From Mesosutterella faecium (GTDB lineage Bacteria; Pseudomonadota; Gammaproteobacteria; Burkholderiales; Burkholderiaceae_F), in the NCBI RefSeq assembly GCF_022809315.2, contig NZ_JAKZJU020000001.1, forward strand, positions 2,207,001-2,271,000: DNA of 64,000 nucleotides. The letters are read 5' to 3'. The notes beneath the pieces are model-generated. The model worked only from the letters and a program-made list of their open reading frames with translations. It searched no databases and was not told the DNA's origin. Position 1 is the stretch's first letter; every line of letters begins with the position of its first letter. The translations under genes were made by a program, and so were the position numbers. Shown in pieces: positions 53,675 through 62,683 of this stretch.

Positions 53675-54913
53675 TCAGGCTTTCCGCAGCACGCTGCGGT
53701 CGATCAGGCTCCCGTCGGGCAGCCGGGAAGCGAGCTCGAGCGACGAAGCGTCCGCCCGGAGCACCAGATAATTGTCCGTCTCGGGCTGGGGCGCCACGAA
53801 TTCGTCGAGCGGGCTGTCGATCCAGAAGTCGTTGTACCGGATGTTGCCCGCCACGCCGCTCACGACGTAAAGGGGGCCGGATGCGTCGCGCCGGAAGCCG
53901 CGGACATGGCCCCTGCGGCGGTAGGTGTGCAGGTGGGCGGTGACGACGAGATCCACCCCGGCCTCGTCAAAGAGCGGCATCAGCTCGCGCCCGGCCTCGG
54001 AAAAGGGGCCCCTCGGCTTTCTGCCCCGGATGCTGTTCGCAACGGCGCTGCGGTGCATGAGCACGACCTTCCAGGGCTGGGACGTCTTCGAGGCCTCCCG
54101 GAACCAGCGCTTCATTTCGGGCAGCAGCCCGGGCCTGAAGCTGTCGGACTCGGGCCACTCGGTGTTCACCACCAGAAAGCGCACGGGGCCCGAGTCGAAG
54201 GCGTAGTACCAGCGCTGCCAGTCCGCGCTCCCGTTCTCAGGCGGCGCGAAGGCCGCGAGGAAGTTCTCCGGCATCCCGATCCGGGCGTTCTGGTCGTAGG
54301 TGTCGTGGTTGCCCATCACGGGGGCGGCGGGCACGCGCTCGATCCCGCCCTTCACGGCCGCGAACCAGTCGTACCAGTGCTCAAGCCACGCGCCGCAGTC
54401 GACGAGGTCGCCCATGTGGGCCGTGAAGTCGGCCTGCGGCTCGCGCCTGAGGGCCTCCTGGTAGAGCTGCCTCCAGGTCTCGTAGCGGTCGGTCGACTGC
54501 GAGTCCGGAAAGAGAAGCGCCGTGGTGGCGCCGCGCCCGGCCGTGCGAAAGGGCGTCCAGTCCCCGAGGACCCCGGGGATGCGGTAGGCGTAGGAGCCCC
54601 CGGGCTGCAGGCCCTCGAGCCTCACCTCGTTCAGGTGAAAGAGCGTCTCGCCCGAGCGGTGTTCGGCCCGGACGGGCTCGAAGGTCCGAACCGACCCGTC
54701 CGGCCCCCGGAGCTCGAGCCCCGCGCTCTTTTTCCCCTCCCACATCACCGTGCGGGAGGCCGAATTGTCGGCCCCGACCACAAGCCTCACGCGGGGCCCG
54801 CCCGGGGCGGCCTGCTCTTCTTTCCTGCGGACCATATAGACGGCGGCGCCGGCTGCCGCGGCCGCGGCGGCCGTGCCGGCCCCGGCCAGCAGAGTGCGGC
54901 GGGACAGTGCCAT
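53675..54913 (-). CDS. Tat-exported metallophosphoesterase (calcineurin-like)
   Basis: 412 residues. Tat signal SRRTLLAG (4-11) and an Ala-rich hydrophobic core. An N-terminal fibronectin-like domain (about 38-125) as in purple acid phosphatases precedes a calcineurin-like catalytic domain with HMGDLVD, MGNHDTYD, a later LMHRS and TAHLHTYRR. It should act on phosphomonoesters or diesters in the periplasm. One departure is that the usual first metal motif D-x-H appears as FPDSQS, so metal coordination may differ. The gene is monocistronic. Confidence 0.85.
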   Translation of the reverse strand: MALSRRTLLAGAGTAAAAAAAGAAVYMVRRKEEQAAPGGPRVRLVVGADNSASRTVMWEGKKSAGLELRGPDGSVRTFEPVRAEHRSGETLFHLNEVRLEGLQPGGSYAYRIPGVLGDWTPFRTAGRGATTALLFPDSQSTDRYETWRQLYQEALRREPQADFTAHMGDLVDCGAWLEHWYDWFAAVKGGIERVPAAPVMGNHDTYDQNARIGMPENFLAAFAPPENGSADWQRWYYAFDSGPVRFLVVNTEWPESDSFRPGLLPEMKRWFREASKTSQPWKVVLMHRSAVANSIRGRKPRGPFSEAGRELMPLFDEAGVDLVVTAHLHTYRRRGHVRGFRRDASGPLYVVSGVAGNIRYNDFWIDSPLDEFVAPQPETDNYLVLRADASSLELASRLPDGSLIDRSVLRKA

Positions 54914-54953
54914 GCGCGCTTCTCCTTTTCTTTTTCTCTTTGGAAACCGTGAG

Positions 54954-54979
54954 AAAAAAGGGCGCCCGGGCGCCCTTTT
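54954..54979 (-). terminator. Terminator of the MarC-family gene
   Basis: AAAAGGGCGCCCGGGCGCCC continued by TTTT is a self-complementary stem; on the minus strand it ends in six T. It lies about 60 bases after the MarC stop. Confidence 0.8.
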
Positions 54980-55039
54980 CTCACCGCTGCTTCTATTTTA
55001 GGCGACCGCGGGTGAGGCCCGGAGCCGCCGGGAGGGAAT

Positions 55040-55687
55040 TCAGGAGCCCGCCATGAAGGTGCGGATCCCGGAGCCCACGAACTGCACGCCGATGCACACC
55101 AGCAGGAACCCCATGATCTTCGAGAGCACCTGCGTGCCCGAGGGCCCCAGCGCCCGCGCGCAGAAGTCCGAGGAGCGCATCACGATCCAGACGATGAGCG
55201 CGGTCACGGCGATCGCGGCGGTGATCACGGCAAAGGCCGCGGCCTTGCCCGGCCAGTCGGAGACTTCGGCGATCTGCGTGGAAAAGCCGATCACCACGGC
55301 GATCGTGCCCGGGCCCGAGATCCCAGGCATTGCAAGCGGAAAGAACGAGTAGTCGTCCTTCGTGCGGCTCACCGGAGGAGCCTTGTTGGGCGAGGCCCCG
55401 CCAAAGAGCATCTGCTGGCCGATCAGGGCGACCACGATGCCGCCCGCGATGCGCATCGCGCCGTAGGAGATCCCGAAGACGGTGAGCAGGAGGTTGCCGG
55501 CGATCAGGCTCACCACCATGATGAGGAAGGCGTAGATCGCGGCCCACTTCGCCTGCTCGACGCGCCTCTGCGCGGGCATCCCCTCGGTGAGGCTGATGAA
55601 AAGAGGAATCTTGGAGACCGGGTTCGTGATCACGATGAGCGAAATCAGCGCCCCGAAGAAAAACTGAAAATGCAGTGCCTGCGGCAT
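55040..55687 (-). CDS. MarC/YhgN-family integral membrane protein
   Basis: 215 residues and six membrane helices. The family pattern is visible in IVITNPVSKIPLFISLT at the start and AMPGISGPGTIAVVIG in the middle. MarC relatives are often annotated as small-neutral-amino-acid transporters, although the function is largely unproven. The gene is single, with an AT-rich upstream region shared with the convergent end of tag and a strong terminator downstream. Confidence 0.88.
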   Translation of the reverse strand: MPQALHFQFFFGALISLIVITNPVSKIPLFISLTEGMPAQRRVEQAKWAAIYAFLIMVVSLIAGNLLLTVFGISYGAMRIAGGIVVALIGQQMLFGGASPNKAPPVSRTKDDYSFFPLAMPGISGPGTIAVVIGFSTQIAEVSDWPGKAAAFAVITAAIAVTALIVWIVMRSSDFCARALGPSGTQVLSKIMGFLLVCIGVQFVGSGIRTFMAGS

Positions 55688-55791
55688 GACTCTTGCCTCT
55701 GCGGTTTGCGAAGGCTCAAATCATCCTCTTTTTGCATAACAAAATCAAACAGTGAAATGTTGTTTTTAATACAAATTATTTTTGTATTAAA

Positions 55792-56394
55792 TCACTTCCA
55801 CGTGAGCTTCTCGCCCAAGGCGCGGACTTCCTCGCGCCGAAAGCACCCGAGGATGTGGTCGTTCACGAGGCCGGTGGCCTGCAGGTGGGAGTAGAGGATG
55901 GTGGTGCCGAGAAACCGGAAGCCCAGCTTTTTCATGTCGCGCGCGAGCCGGTCGGAGAGCGGGCTGTTGGGAGGAAGCTCCTTGTCCGAGGCGATCTCGT
56001 GCTGGAGGGGCCGCCCGTCCACGTAGTCCCAGATCCAGCGCGAAAAGGAGCCGTGCCGCGCGGCCACCTCGAGGAAGGCCCGGGCGTTTGTGACCGCGCT
56101 TTCAATCTTGAGGCGGTTGCGGATGATCCGGCGGTCGGCCATGAGCCGCCCGATGTCGGCCTCGGTGAAGGCGGCGACCCGCGCGGGGTCGAACCCGGCA
56201 AAGCACGCCCGGTAGCCCTCGCGGCGCTTGAGGATCGTGCTCCAGGACAGCCCCGCCTGGGCCGACTCGAGCACCAGAAACTCGAACTGCCCGCGGTCGT
56301 CGGTGCGCGGCACGCCCCATTCCTCGTCGTGGTAGCGGACCATGAGGTCCGACCCCCGGGCCCAGCCGCAGCGCGGCTTTTCAATCGGATCCAT
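55792..56394 (-). CDS. tag: DNA-3-methyladenine glycosylase I (Tag)
   Basis: 200 residues. N-terminal CGWA and YHDEEWG, and the C-terminal HILGCFRR, supply the Cys/His zinc site typical of Tag. The body is a helix-hairpin-helix fold with ESAQAGLSWSTIL. It excises 3-methyladenine from alkylated DNA. It is monocistronic. An AlkA-like glycosylase is also present in the window (61193). Confidence 0.93.
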   Translation of the reverse strand: MDPIEKPRCGWARGSDLMVRYHDEEWGVPRTDDRGQFEFLVLESAQAGLSWSTILKRREGYRACFAGFDPARVAAFTEADIGRLMADRRIIRNRLKIESAVTNARAFLEVAARHGSFSRWIWDYVDGRPLQHEIASDKELPPNSPLSDRLARDMKKLGFRFLGTTILYSHLQATGLVNDHILGCFRREEVRALGEKLTWK

Positions 56395-56588
56395 TTTTTT
56401 CCTCGGTCGCCTGAAGGTGAAAACAGCCTTCCGATCTTAGCCGAACCGGGCGGGGGCCGAGCGAAAAAGTCGGGACGCCGTCCGGCCGCGCGCCGGCTAA
56501 AATGTCTCCCGCTTTTGGAAGGCGGGCCGCCCCTCGCGGGCCTTCGCCCTCAGCGGCCCGCCCGCGCATGATTGAACAGGAGTTTGCC

Positions 56589-56939
56589 ATGAAGCGTCGC
56601 TTTTTCCTCGCGGCCGCAGCCGCCGCTCCCCTCCTTCTCGCGGGATGCGTTCCCCCGCCGCCGCACGGCGGCCGCCCCGGCGAGCACGGCTCTGAGGTGC
56701 GCCCCCTGCCCGCCGACGGCCGGCGCACCGGCCCCGCGCCGCGCCCGGAAGAGCACGGGAAACAGGCTCCGGGAAGAGCCCCGAACACGCCTGACCGGAA
56801 TCCGGGGAAGGCTCCGAACACGCCCGACCGGAACCAGGGCAGGGCGCCGGGCACGGCTGACCGCAGCCCGAACGGAAGCAGCCGCGACCCGAAGAAGGAC
56901 GGCCGCGTTCCGCAGGACGACAGCCGCAGCCGTCCCTGA
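56589..56939 (+). CDS. Pro-rich putative lipoprotein with internal repeats
   Basis: 116 residues. The signal peptide ends in the lipobox LLAGC (cleavage before Cys21), followed by a Pro/Gly/Arg-rich low-complexity region. Three near-repeats of about 11 residues occur (RAPNTPDRNPG, KAPNTPDRNQG, RAPGTADRSPN). AGGAG precedes the ATG at 56589; an upstream extension to 56502 lacks support. It is probably anchored in a membrane and extended into the envelope. No known domain is recognised. Confidence 0.65.
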   Translation: MKRRFFLAAAAAAPLLLAGCVPPPPHGGRPGEHGSEVRPLPADGRRTGPAPRPEEHGKQAPGRAPNTPDRNPGKAPNTPDRNQGRAPGTADRSPNGSSRDPKKDGRVPQDDSRSRP

Positions 56940-57036
56940 AGGTGAGCACATCTGAAGGCTCCTCCCCGGAAGGGAAAAATCAGATAATCGGTTCTGTGTC
57001 CTTCTTTTTTTCCTTCCCCGCCTTCAGCGCCACATC

Positions 57037-57195
57037 ATGATGAAGTCAATCCTCCGGGTTTTAGCCGGGGCCTGCCTCGCCCTCACCCTCGCCGGCTGCA
57101 ATGTCTTTGCGGTCAACGGGGCGGCGGGCGCCTCGGGCACCATCCACTTCCTCGCCCCGGCGGGCGGCGCGCCCGCCGCGGGGGCCTCCAGATGA
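57037..57195 (+). CDS. Small putative lipoprotein, 52 residues
   Basis: MMKSILRVLAGACLALTLAGC is a lipoprotein signal with lipobox LAGC, followed by about 30 small and neutral residues. The TGA overlaps the ATG of the MBL-fold gene (ATGA), so the two are translationally coupled. No clear Shine-Dalgarno is seen. The function is unknown; it might be a short leader-type lipoprotein tied to the downstream hydrolase. Confidence 0.6.
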   Translation: MMKSILRVLAGACLALTLAGCNVFAVNGAAGASGTIHFLAPAGGAPAAGASR

Positions 57196-58301
57196 AGCCG
57201 ACAAGGCGCGCCCTGCTTTTAGGAAGCGCGGCAGCGGCCGCCGCGGCAGCGGCCGCAGGCGGCGCTTCGGTCTACCGGCGCGGCACGCCCGCGATAACCC
57301 CGGAGCGCCGGGCTCGGATCGAGGCCTCGCCCCACTACCAGGGCGGCGAGTTCCGCCCGGTCGTGCCCCACACGCCGCTGCGGGCGGGCCCGGACGTCTG
57401 GAAGAAGCTCCTTTTCCCGAAGCCCGGCTACGGGCAGCCGCTCAATCCGCTCCCCGCGGTGAAGACCGACCTGAAGAGCCTGCCGCGCGGCCGGGACCTC
57501 CTCGTCTGGTTCGGGCACTCGAGCTTTTACCTGCAGCTCTCCGGCCACCGCATCCTGATCGACCCGGTCTTCTCGCGCTACGCCTCGCCCGTGCCCTTCG
57601 TCTGCCGCGCCTTCCGGGGCACGGAGATCTACTCGGCCCGCGACCTCCCCGACGAGATCGACGTGCTCGCGCTCACGCACGACCACTGGGACCATCTCGA
57701 CTACGAGCTCACCCGCGAGATCGAGCCGCGGGTGCGCCGCGTCGTGACGGGCCTGGGCTGCGGGGGCTACTACGAGGCCTGGGGCTATCCGCCCTCGAAG
57801 ATCAGCGAGGAGGACTGGGACACGGAGGTGAAAATCGACCCGCAGCTTTCCGTCTGGGTGCTGCCGACGAGACACTTCTCGGGGCGGCTGCTCGAGAGGA
57901 ACCAGACCCAGTACGTGAGCTTTGCCTTCACCACGCCGGAGCGCCGGGTCTTCGCAAGCGGCGACGGGGGCTACGACTCGAGGTTCTCCGATTTCGCGTG
58001 CCGCTTCGGGGGCTTTGACCTCGCGATCATTGAAAACGGGCAGTACAACCCCGGCTGGCACTCGGTGCACATGCTGCCCGAGGAGTCCGCGCGGGCGGCC
58101 GAGGAGGTGGGCGCAAAGGAAGTCGTGCCCTGCCACAACTCGAAGTACTGCCTCTCGCCCAGCCCCTGGAAGGAGCCGCTCGAGCGCTTTGAGGCAGAAA
58201 GCCGCGGCCGGCCCTACCGGCTTCTCACGCCGCGCATCGGCGAGGTCGTCGAAATCGGCGCGGGCCGCAGCTTCCCCGCCTGGTGGAAGAGCGCGCTCTA
58301 G
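57192..58301 (+). CDS. MBL-fold metallohydrolase (UlaG/NAPE-PLD-like)
   Basis: 369 residues. An N-terminal TRRALLLGS followed by a long Ala/Gly core looks like a Tat signal. The metallo-beta-lactamase fold shows GHSSFYLQLSG, THDHWDH (about 160-166), a later His in PTRHFSGR and Asp in ASGDGGYDS. Family members include phospholipase-D-like NAPE-PLD and lactonases, so the substrate cannot be assigned. It is expressed with the small lipoprotein upstream and ends shortly before the convergent hydE. Confidence 0.87.
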   Translation: MKPTRRALLLGSAAAAAAAAAAGGASVYRRGTPAITPERRARIEASPHYQGGEFRPVVPHTPLRAGPDVWKKLLFPKPGYGQPLNPLPAVKTDLKSLPRGRDLLVWFGHSSFYLQLSGHRILIDPVFSRYASPVPFVCRAFRGTEIYSARDLPDEIDVLALTHDHWDHLDYELTREIEPRVRRVVTGLGCGGYYEAWGYPPSKISEEDWDTEVKIDPQLSVWVLPTRHFSGRLLERNQTQYVSFAFTTPERRVFASGDGGYDSRFSDFACRFGGFDLAIIENGQYNPGWHSVHMLPEESARAAEEVGAKEVVPCHNSKYCLSPSPWKEPLERFEAESRGRPYRLLTPRIGEVVEIGAGRSFPAWWKSAL

Positions 58302-58328
58302 AAGCGGGCTCCCCGCGCGGCCTCCCCC

Positions 58329-59555
58329 TCACTCTTTTTCAGCCTGCCAGGACTCGCAGGGCCCGATCTGCGACTCGCCGCAGATCGGGATCGTGCGGCC
58401 GCGCCGGGGGGCGGCGGCGCCGCCCGAGCCCGCGGCCTGGCCCGGGGCCGGGCGCTGCCCCGTGCGCTCGAAGAACGCGTTCGAGTCGCCCCAGGAGTCC
58501 CAGCCCACTTCGTCGCCCGCCCAGCGCACCCGCGCGGTGAGGCAGTTCGCGCACTGCGCGGAGGTGTCCTCCACGCAGGGCTTGCCGTCGTAGAGCTGGT
58601 AGCTGGGCCGGAACCGGGGCAGCGTCACAATCGGCATCAGCACGTTCGCCCCCGCGCGCAGCCCGAGCTCGCGCCCGTGGCGGTTGAGGCCCTGCAGCGC
58701 CGTGGTGGCGGCGATGTTCGCCTCCGGCATGAGAAGCCTCGCGGCCGCGATCATGTTGAGCCCGAGCTCGAAGCGCCGGGCGCGGTGAGCGTCGGTGTCG
58801 AGCCCCGCCTTGAGCACGGCCTGCCCCATCGGCGTGTCGTGCGCGACGATGTAGGGCCCCATGCCGATCATGTCGATTTTCATGTCCCGGAAGTAAAGGA
58901 GGTCGTCGGCGAGCATCTCCTCGCTCTGGCCCGGCAGCCCGATCATCACCCCGGTGCCCACCTGGTAGCCCGCGCGCCTCAAGGCAAGCAGGCACTCGTG
59001 CCGCACCTGCCAGAGGTGGCGGCCGTCGTCGGGGTGCATCGTCGCGTAGAAGGCGGGGCTGCTCTCCTCGATCCGAAGGAGATAGCGGTGGGCGCCGGAG
59101 GCGAACCACCGGCGGTAGGTCTCCTCGGTCTGCTCGCCCACGCAGAGCGTAATCCCCAGCCTGCCGCCCGTGACGCGCTTGATGCCGCGCACCGCCTCGT
59201 CCACGAAGTCGATGAACTTCGGGTCCGTGCGCTCGCCCGACTGCAGCACGACCGAGCCGTAGCGGTGCCCGCAGACCCACTTCGCCTGCTCGAGGATCTC
59301 CTCGAGCGTCGACTCAAAGCGCCGAACGCCGCGGCTGCCCTTCCGGATGCCGCAGTAGAGGCAGTTCTTCACGCAGATGTTGGAGAACTCGATGAGGCCG
59401 CGGTAGTAGTCGACGCGCCCGACGCGGCGCGCCTTCACCTCGTAGGCCGCCCGGTAAAGCGCCTCGCGCTCGGCCGGGTCCTGAAGCCCGATGAGGCGCG
59501 CGAGATCGGCGCGGCTGAAGCTCTCCTGCCCGAGGAGCTCTGTGAGCGGCTTCAT
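58329..59555 (-). CDS. hydE: [FeFe]-hydrogenase maturase HydE (radical SAM)
   Basis: 408 residues. The radical-SAM cluster motif CVKNCLYC (Cys61, 65, 68) is followed by a TIM barrel with GLPGQSEEMLADDLLY and MGPYIVAHDTPM. HydE helps build the dithiomethylamine-bridged diiron unit of the H-cluster. It overlaps hydF by 4 bases (ATGA) in one operon. The C-terminus carries an extra Gly/Pro-rich tail and CESWQ. HydG, the third maturase, is not in this window. Confidence 0.94.
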   Translation of the reverse strand: MKPLTELLGQESFSRADLARLIGLQDPAEREALYRAAYEVKARRVGRVDYYRGLIEFSNICVKNCLYCGIRKGSRGVRRFESTLEEILEQAKWVCGHRYGSVVLQSGERTDPKFIDFVDEAVRGIKRVTGGRLGITLCVGEQTEETYRRWFASGAHRYLLRIEESSPAFYATMHPDDGRHLWQVRHECLLALRRAGYQVGTGVMIGLPGQSEEMLADDLLYFRDMKIDMIGMGPYIVAHDTPMGQAVLKAGLDTDAHRARRFELGLNMIAAARLLMPEANIAATTALQGLNRHGRELGLRAGANVLMPIVTLPRFRPSYQLYDGKPCVEDTSAQCANCLTARVRWAGDEVGWDSWGDSNAFFERTGQRPAPGQAAGSGGAAAPRRGRTIPICGESQIGPCESWQAEKE

Positions 59556-60835
59556 CGGCGCTCCCCGCGCTCAAGCCTGCGCTGCCGCTCGGAGCGCCAG
59601 GCCTCGAGCGCCTCCGGGAAGGGCGAGAGCGTTCTCTCCAGCACGCCCTGCAGGTACGAGATCGCGACCCCGTAGTTCGTCATCGGCACGCCCTGGCTCT
59701 CGCACTCGCGCAGCCTCGCGAGCATGTGCCGGCGCGTCACCATGCAGCCCCCGCACTGGATCACGACCCGGTAGGGCTTGAGCTCCAGCGGGAAGTCCTT
59801 CGAGACGGCGATCGTGATGTCGAGCGGCCCGCCCGTCTTCTGCATGAGCCACTTCGGGATCTTCACGCGCCCGATGTCCTCGCCCTGCGGGTTGTGGCTG
59901 CAGGTCTCGCAGATGAGCACCTTGTCGCCGGGCCTGAGCTCGGGCAGCTCCGCGGCGCCCGCCGAGAGCTTCTCGAGGTCGCTCTTAGACCTCGCCATGA
60001 GGATGGAAAACGTGGTGAGCGGGATCTCGGGCGGCACCTGCTCGGCCACCTGCTTTACGGCCTGGGAGTCGGTGATCACCACGGCGGGCGGCACCTTCAT
60101 TTCGGAAATCGCCTGCGCCACATGGTCCTCGCGGACCACGAGGCAGCCCCGCCCCTCGTCCATGAGCTCGCGAATCGCCTGCACCTGCGGCGGGATGAGG
60201 CGGCCCTTGGGGGCGCCGAAGTCGATCGGCACCACGAGGATCGCGGTCCGGCCCTCGGGGACGAGCCCCTCGGTGAGCGGCCGGTCGGGCTCCCAGCCCG
60301 CCTCGACCGTCTTCACGATCGCCGCGCGCAGCTCCTCAAGCCCCGTGCCCTTCAAGGCCGAGACGAGCACGATCGGGTAGCCGAACCCGTGCAGCGACTC
60401 GCGCAGCGCGGCCTCGGACGCCCCCCGGGAGCGGTCGGCCTTGTTGAGCACGATCACCGCAGGCGTGCCCTGGGCCTTGAGCTTCCAGAGGATCAGCCGG
60501 TCGGAGTCCAGGAGCTCGCCGCCCGCGTCGATCACGAGCAGCGCGAGATCCATCCAGGACAGCACCGACAGGGAGCGGGCGACGCGCTCGCGCCCGAGCT
60601 CGCCCACGTCGTCGAGGCCCGCCGTGTCGATGAAGACCACCGGGCCGATCGGGTGCAGCTCGCAGGCCTTCTCGACCGGGTCCGTGGTCGTGCCGGGAAT
60701 GTCGGAGACAATTGAGAGGTTCTGGCCGGTGAGCCGGTTGATGAGAGAGGATTTGCCTGCGTTTCTGCGGCCGAAGATGCCGATGTGGATGCGCAGGGCC
60801 TTCTGGACTTCGAGTTTGATGGGAACGCTGTTCAT
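59552..60835 (-). CDS. hydF: [FeFe]-hydrogenase maturation GTPase HydF
   Basis: 427 residues from the ATG at 60835. A GTPase domain has P-loop GRRNAGKS (22-29), DIPGTTTDP and NKAD. A dimerisation domain and a C-terminal [4Fe-4S] site (CETCSHNPQGEDIG and CGGCM) follow. HydF is the scaffold that delivers the diiron precursor to the hydrogenase. The start fits the family N-terminus; an ATG at 60898 would add 21 residues without a better context. A TATAAT on the minus strand at 60957-60952 is a plausible -10, which would rule out the longer form only if transcription began downstream of it. Confidence 0.94.
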   Translation of the reverse strand: MNSVPIKLEVQKALRIHIGIFGRRNAGKSSLINRLTGQNLSIVSDIPGTTTDPVEKACELHPIGPVVFIDTAGLDDVGELGRERVARSLSVLSWMDLALLVIDAGGELLDSDRLILWKLKAQGTPAVIVLNKADRSRGASEAALRESLHGFGYPIVLVSALKGTGLEELRAAIVKTVEAGWEPDRPLTEGLVPEGRTAILVVPIDFGAPKGRLIPPQVQAIRELMDEGRGCLVVREDHVAQAISEMKVPPAVVITDSQAVKQVAEQVPPEIPLTTFSILMARSKSDLEKLSAGAAELPELRPGDKVLICETCSHNPQGEDIGRVKIPKWLMQKTGGPLDITIAVSKDFPLELKPYRVVIQCGGCMVTRRHMLARLRECESQGVPMTNYGVAISYLQGVLERTLSPFPEALEAWRSERQRRLERGERR

Positions 60836-61192
60836 CGCTGTTTTTGTTCGAAAGAAAATGGCGGCCCGCCCGAGGGAGGCGGAGCACGGGCCATTCATGA
60901 GGGAAACACCGGGCGTCCGGTTTTGCGGACGGGCGGTTTTCCCCGGCGGAAATTATAACTTTGTTCGTTTTGCATCTGCCGGCGAAAGCCCGCCCGGCCG
61001 CCTTCTCCGCAGAGACGGGGAGAGGCACAGGAAGCGCCGGAACGTCGTTTATCATCTGTTCCGGAAGAAGCTTCAAAACAGCGGCGGGTTTTCCGCTTCC
61101 GGCTCCGCCCGGGCGGAGCCTCCGCCGGGACGCGGGCGGCGGCCTGAGCCGGCTTCCGTGTTTCCTGGCATGCCCTTTTTCCGAGAACCAGG
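60836..61192. other. Divergent intergenic region between hydF and the AlkA-like gene
   Basis: It includes a minus-strand TATAAT (60957-60952) upstream of hydF without a convincing -35, and GC-rich sequence on the alkA side. No FNR-like dyad (TTGAT-N4-ATCAA) is seen, and no gene. Confidence 0.45.
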
Positions 61193-61885
61193 ATGACCTG
61201 CTTTTTTTCTTACGGGCGCGATGCCATGGACTACCTGCGGGGCCGGGACCGGCAGCTCGGCGAGGTGATCGACCGGCTGGGGCACCTCAGCCGGCCGGCC
61301 GATCCCTGCCTTTTCGAATCGGTCGTCCGGCACATCATCGGCCAGCAGATTTCGATCCGGGCGGAGAAAACCGTCTGGGAGCGGCTGCGCGGCAGCATCA
61401 GGCCTTTTGACGCCGCCCATCTGGCCGCGGCGTCCCTCGCGGAGATCCAGTCCTGCGGAACCACCTTCCGCAAGGCGGGCTGTATCCTCGATTTCGCGAA
61501 ACAGGTGGACAGCGGCAGCTTTGATCTCGGCGCGGTCGCGGCAATGACCGACCAGGAGGCGGTGGCCGCTCTCTCCTCGCTCAAGGGCATCGGCGTGTGG
61601 ACTGCGGAGATGATTCTCCTTTTCAGCCTCCAGCGGCAGGACATCTTCAGCTTTTCCGACCTTGCGGTCCTGCGGGGGCTGCGCATGGTCTACCGCCACC
61701 GGAAAATATCCCGCGGGCAGTTTGAAAAATACCGGCGGCGCTATTCGCCTTACGGGAGCGTCGCGAGCCTCTACCTCTGGGCAGTCGCCTGCGGGGCGAT
61801 TCCCGGGCTCACCGATCCGGCGACCCGCAGGCCCCCTGCCGCCGCAAAAATGGGCGGGATCCCTCCCGAAGCCTTTTCGCCCTAG
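61193..61885 (+). CDS. AlkA-like DNA-3-methyladenine glycosylase II (HhH-GPD)
   Basis: 230 residues. A helix-hairpin-helix followed by the Gly/Pro/Asp loop is clear: LKGIGVWTAEMILLF, then IFSFSDLAVLRGL with the catalytic Asp. This short form, without AlkA's N-terminal domain, resembles archaeal and Gram-positive glycosylases removing alkylated purines. It sits on the opposite strand between hydF and the hydrogenase operon, with no obvious functional link. The ribosome-binding site is weak; the start could be the ATG at 61226. Confidence 0.88.
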   Translation: MTCFFSYGRDAMDYLRGRDRQLGEVIDRLGHLSRPADPCLFESVVRHIIGQQISIRAEKTVWERLRGSIRPFDAAHLAAASLAEIQSCGTTFRKAGCILDFAKQVDSGSFDLGAVAAMTDQEAVAALSSLKGIGVWTAEMILLFSLQRQDIFSFSDLAVLRGLRMVYRHRKISRGQFEKYRRRYSPYGSVASLYLWAVACGAIPGLTDPATRRPPAAAKMGGIPPEAFSP

Positions 61886-61912
61886 GAGAGCCCATGGGCC
61901 TGCGTCTGCCTG

Positions 61913-61950
61913 GAAAAACGCGGCCGGCCGGGAAGTCCCGGCCGGCCGCG
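61913..61950 (-). terminator. Rho-independent terminator of the hydrogenase operon
   Basis: A perfect 14-bp stem, CGCGGCCGGCCGGG and its complement, with a 4-base loop. It is followed on the minus strand by T-rich sequence (61917-61913). Confidence 0.88.
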
Positions 61951-61981
61951 CTGCGTTCCAGTCCTTCGGAGAAAAGAAGGA

Positions 61982-62683
61982 TCAGGACTGGTTCTTCGGA
62001 TCCTTGATGTCGATCCTCACCACGTCGCGCTCAAACCAGAGCGGGGTGTGGTGCTGGGCGGCCTCGACCGAAATCGTGCCGGAGCCGAACCTCCACAGGC
62101 CCGTCACGTGAGACCAGGACAGGAGGGCGAGCGGAATGTGCGCGCACACGACGAGCACCGTGATGATCACGCCGCCCCAGACATGGAAGTAGAACATCGG
62201 CTTGAAGACGCCCTTGCCGATCAGGGGCGCGCAGACCCACAGCAGCCAGCCCGTGATGCACAGCGTGAAGATGAAGAAGAAGAAAAGGAGGTAGCTCATC
62301 TTCTGACCGCCGTTGTAGCGGCCCTGCGGGGGCACTTCCACGGGCCCGAACGGGATGTGGAAGAAGCGTCGGGGATAGCCGCCCAGGTTGCGGAACCAGA
62401 GAATCGAGTTCAGGTCCCACTCGAGCAGGTTCTTCATCGTAACCGCGAAGCGCTCGGGAGCCATGAGCAGGTAGCTGATAATGTTGATCGTGAAGATCAG
62501 GCCCACCACGATGTGGGCGAACATCAGGCCCGACTTGGTCTCGTCCGGGGCGTTGCTGAAGTAGACGATCGCGCCGGTGATGAGCAGGATGAACCAGGTG
62601 ATCGCGTTCACGCCGTGGAAGATCTTGTCGGAGGCGTGGTAGCGGAGGATCCTCTCCTCGGTGGGGCAGACGTTAAGCTTCAT
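61982..62683 (-). CDS. Cytochrome b subunit of the periplasmic hydrogenase (FdoI/HydC-like)
   Basis: 233 residues and four membrane helices resembling the formate dehydrogenase gamma/hydrogenase cytochrome b family. Candidate heme-ligand His are in RYHASDKIFHGVNA (helix 1), FAHIVVGL (helix 2) and FHVWGG...CAHIPLAL (helices 3-4). It should pass electrons from the [FeFe]-hydrogenase through the membrane to menaquinone. Its start overlaps the small-subunit stop by 11 bases, so it belongs to the same operon. It is the last gene before the terminator. Confidence 0.88.
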   Translation of the reverse strand: MKLNVCPTEERILRYHASDKIFHGVNAITWFILLITGAIVYFSNAPDETKSGLMFAHIVVGLIFTINIISYLLMAPERFAVTMKNLLEWDLNSILWFRNLGGYPRRFFHIPFGPVEVPPQGRYNGGQKMSYLLFFFFIFTLCITGWLLWVCAPLIGKGVFKPMFYFHVWGGVIITVLVVCAHIPLALLSWSHVTGLWRFGSGTISVEAAQHHTPLWFERDVVRIDIKDPKNQS

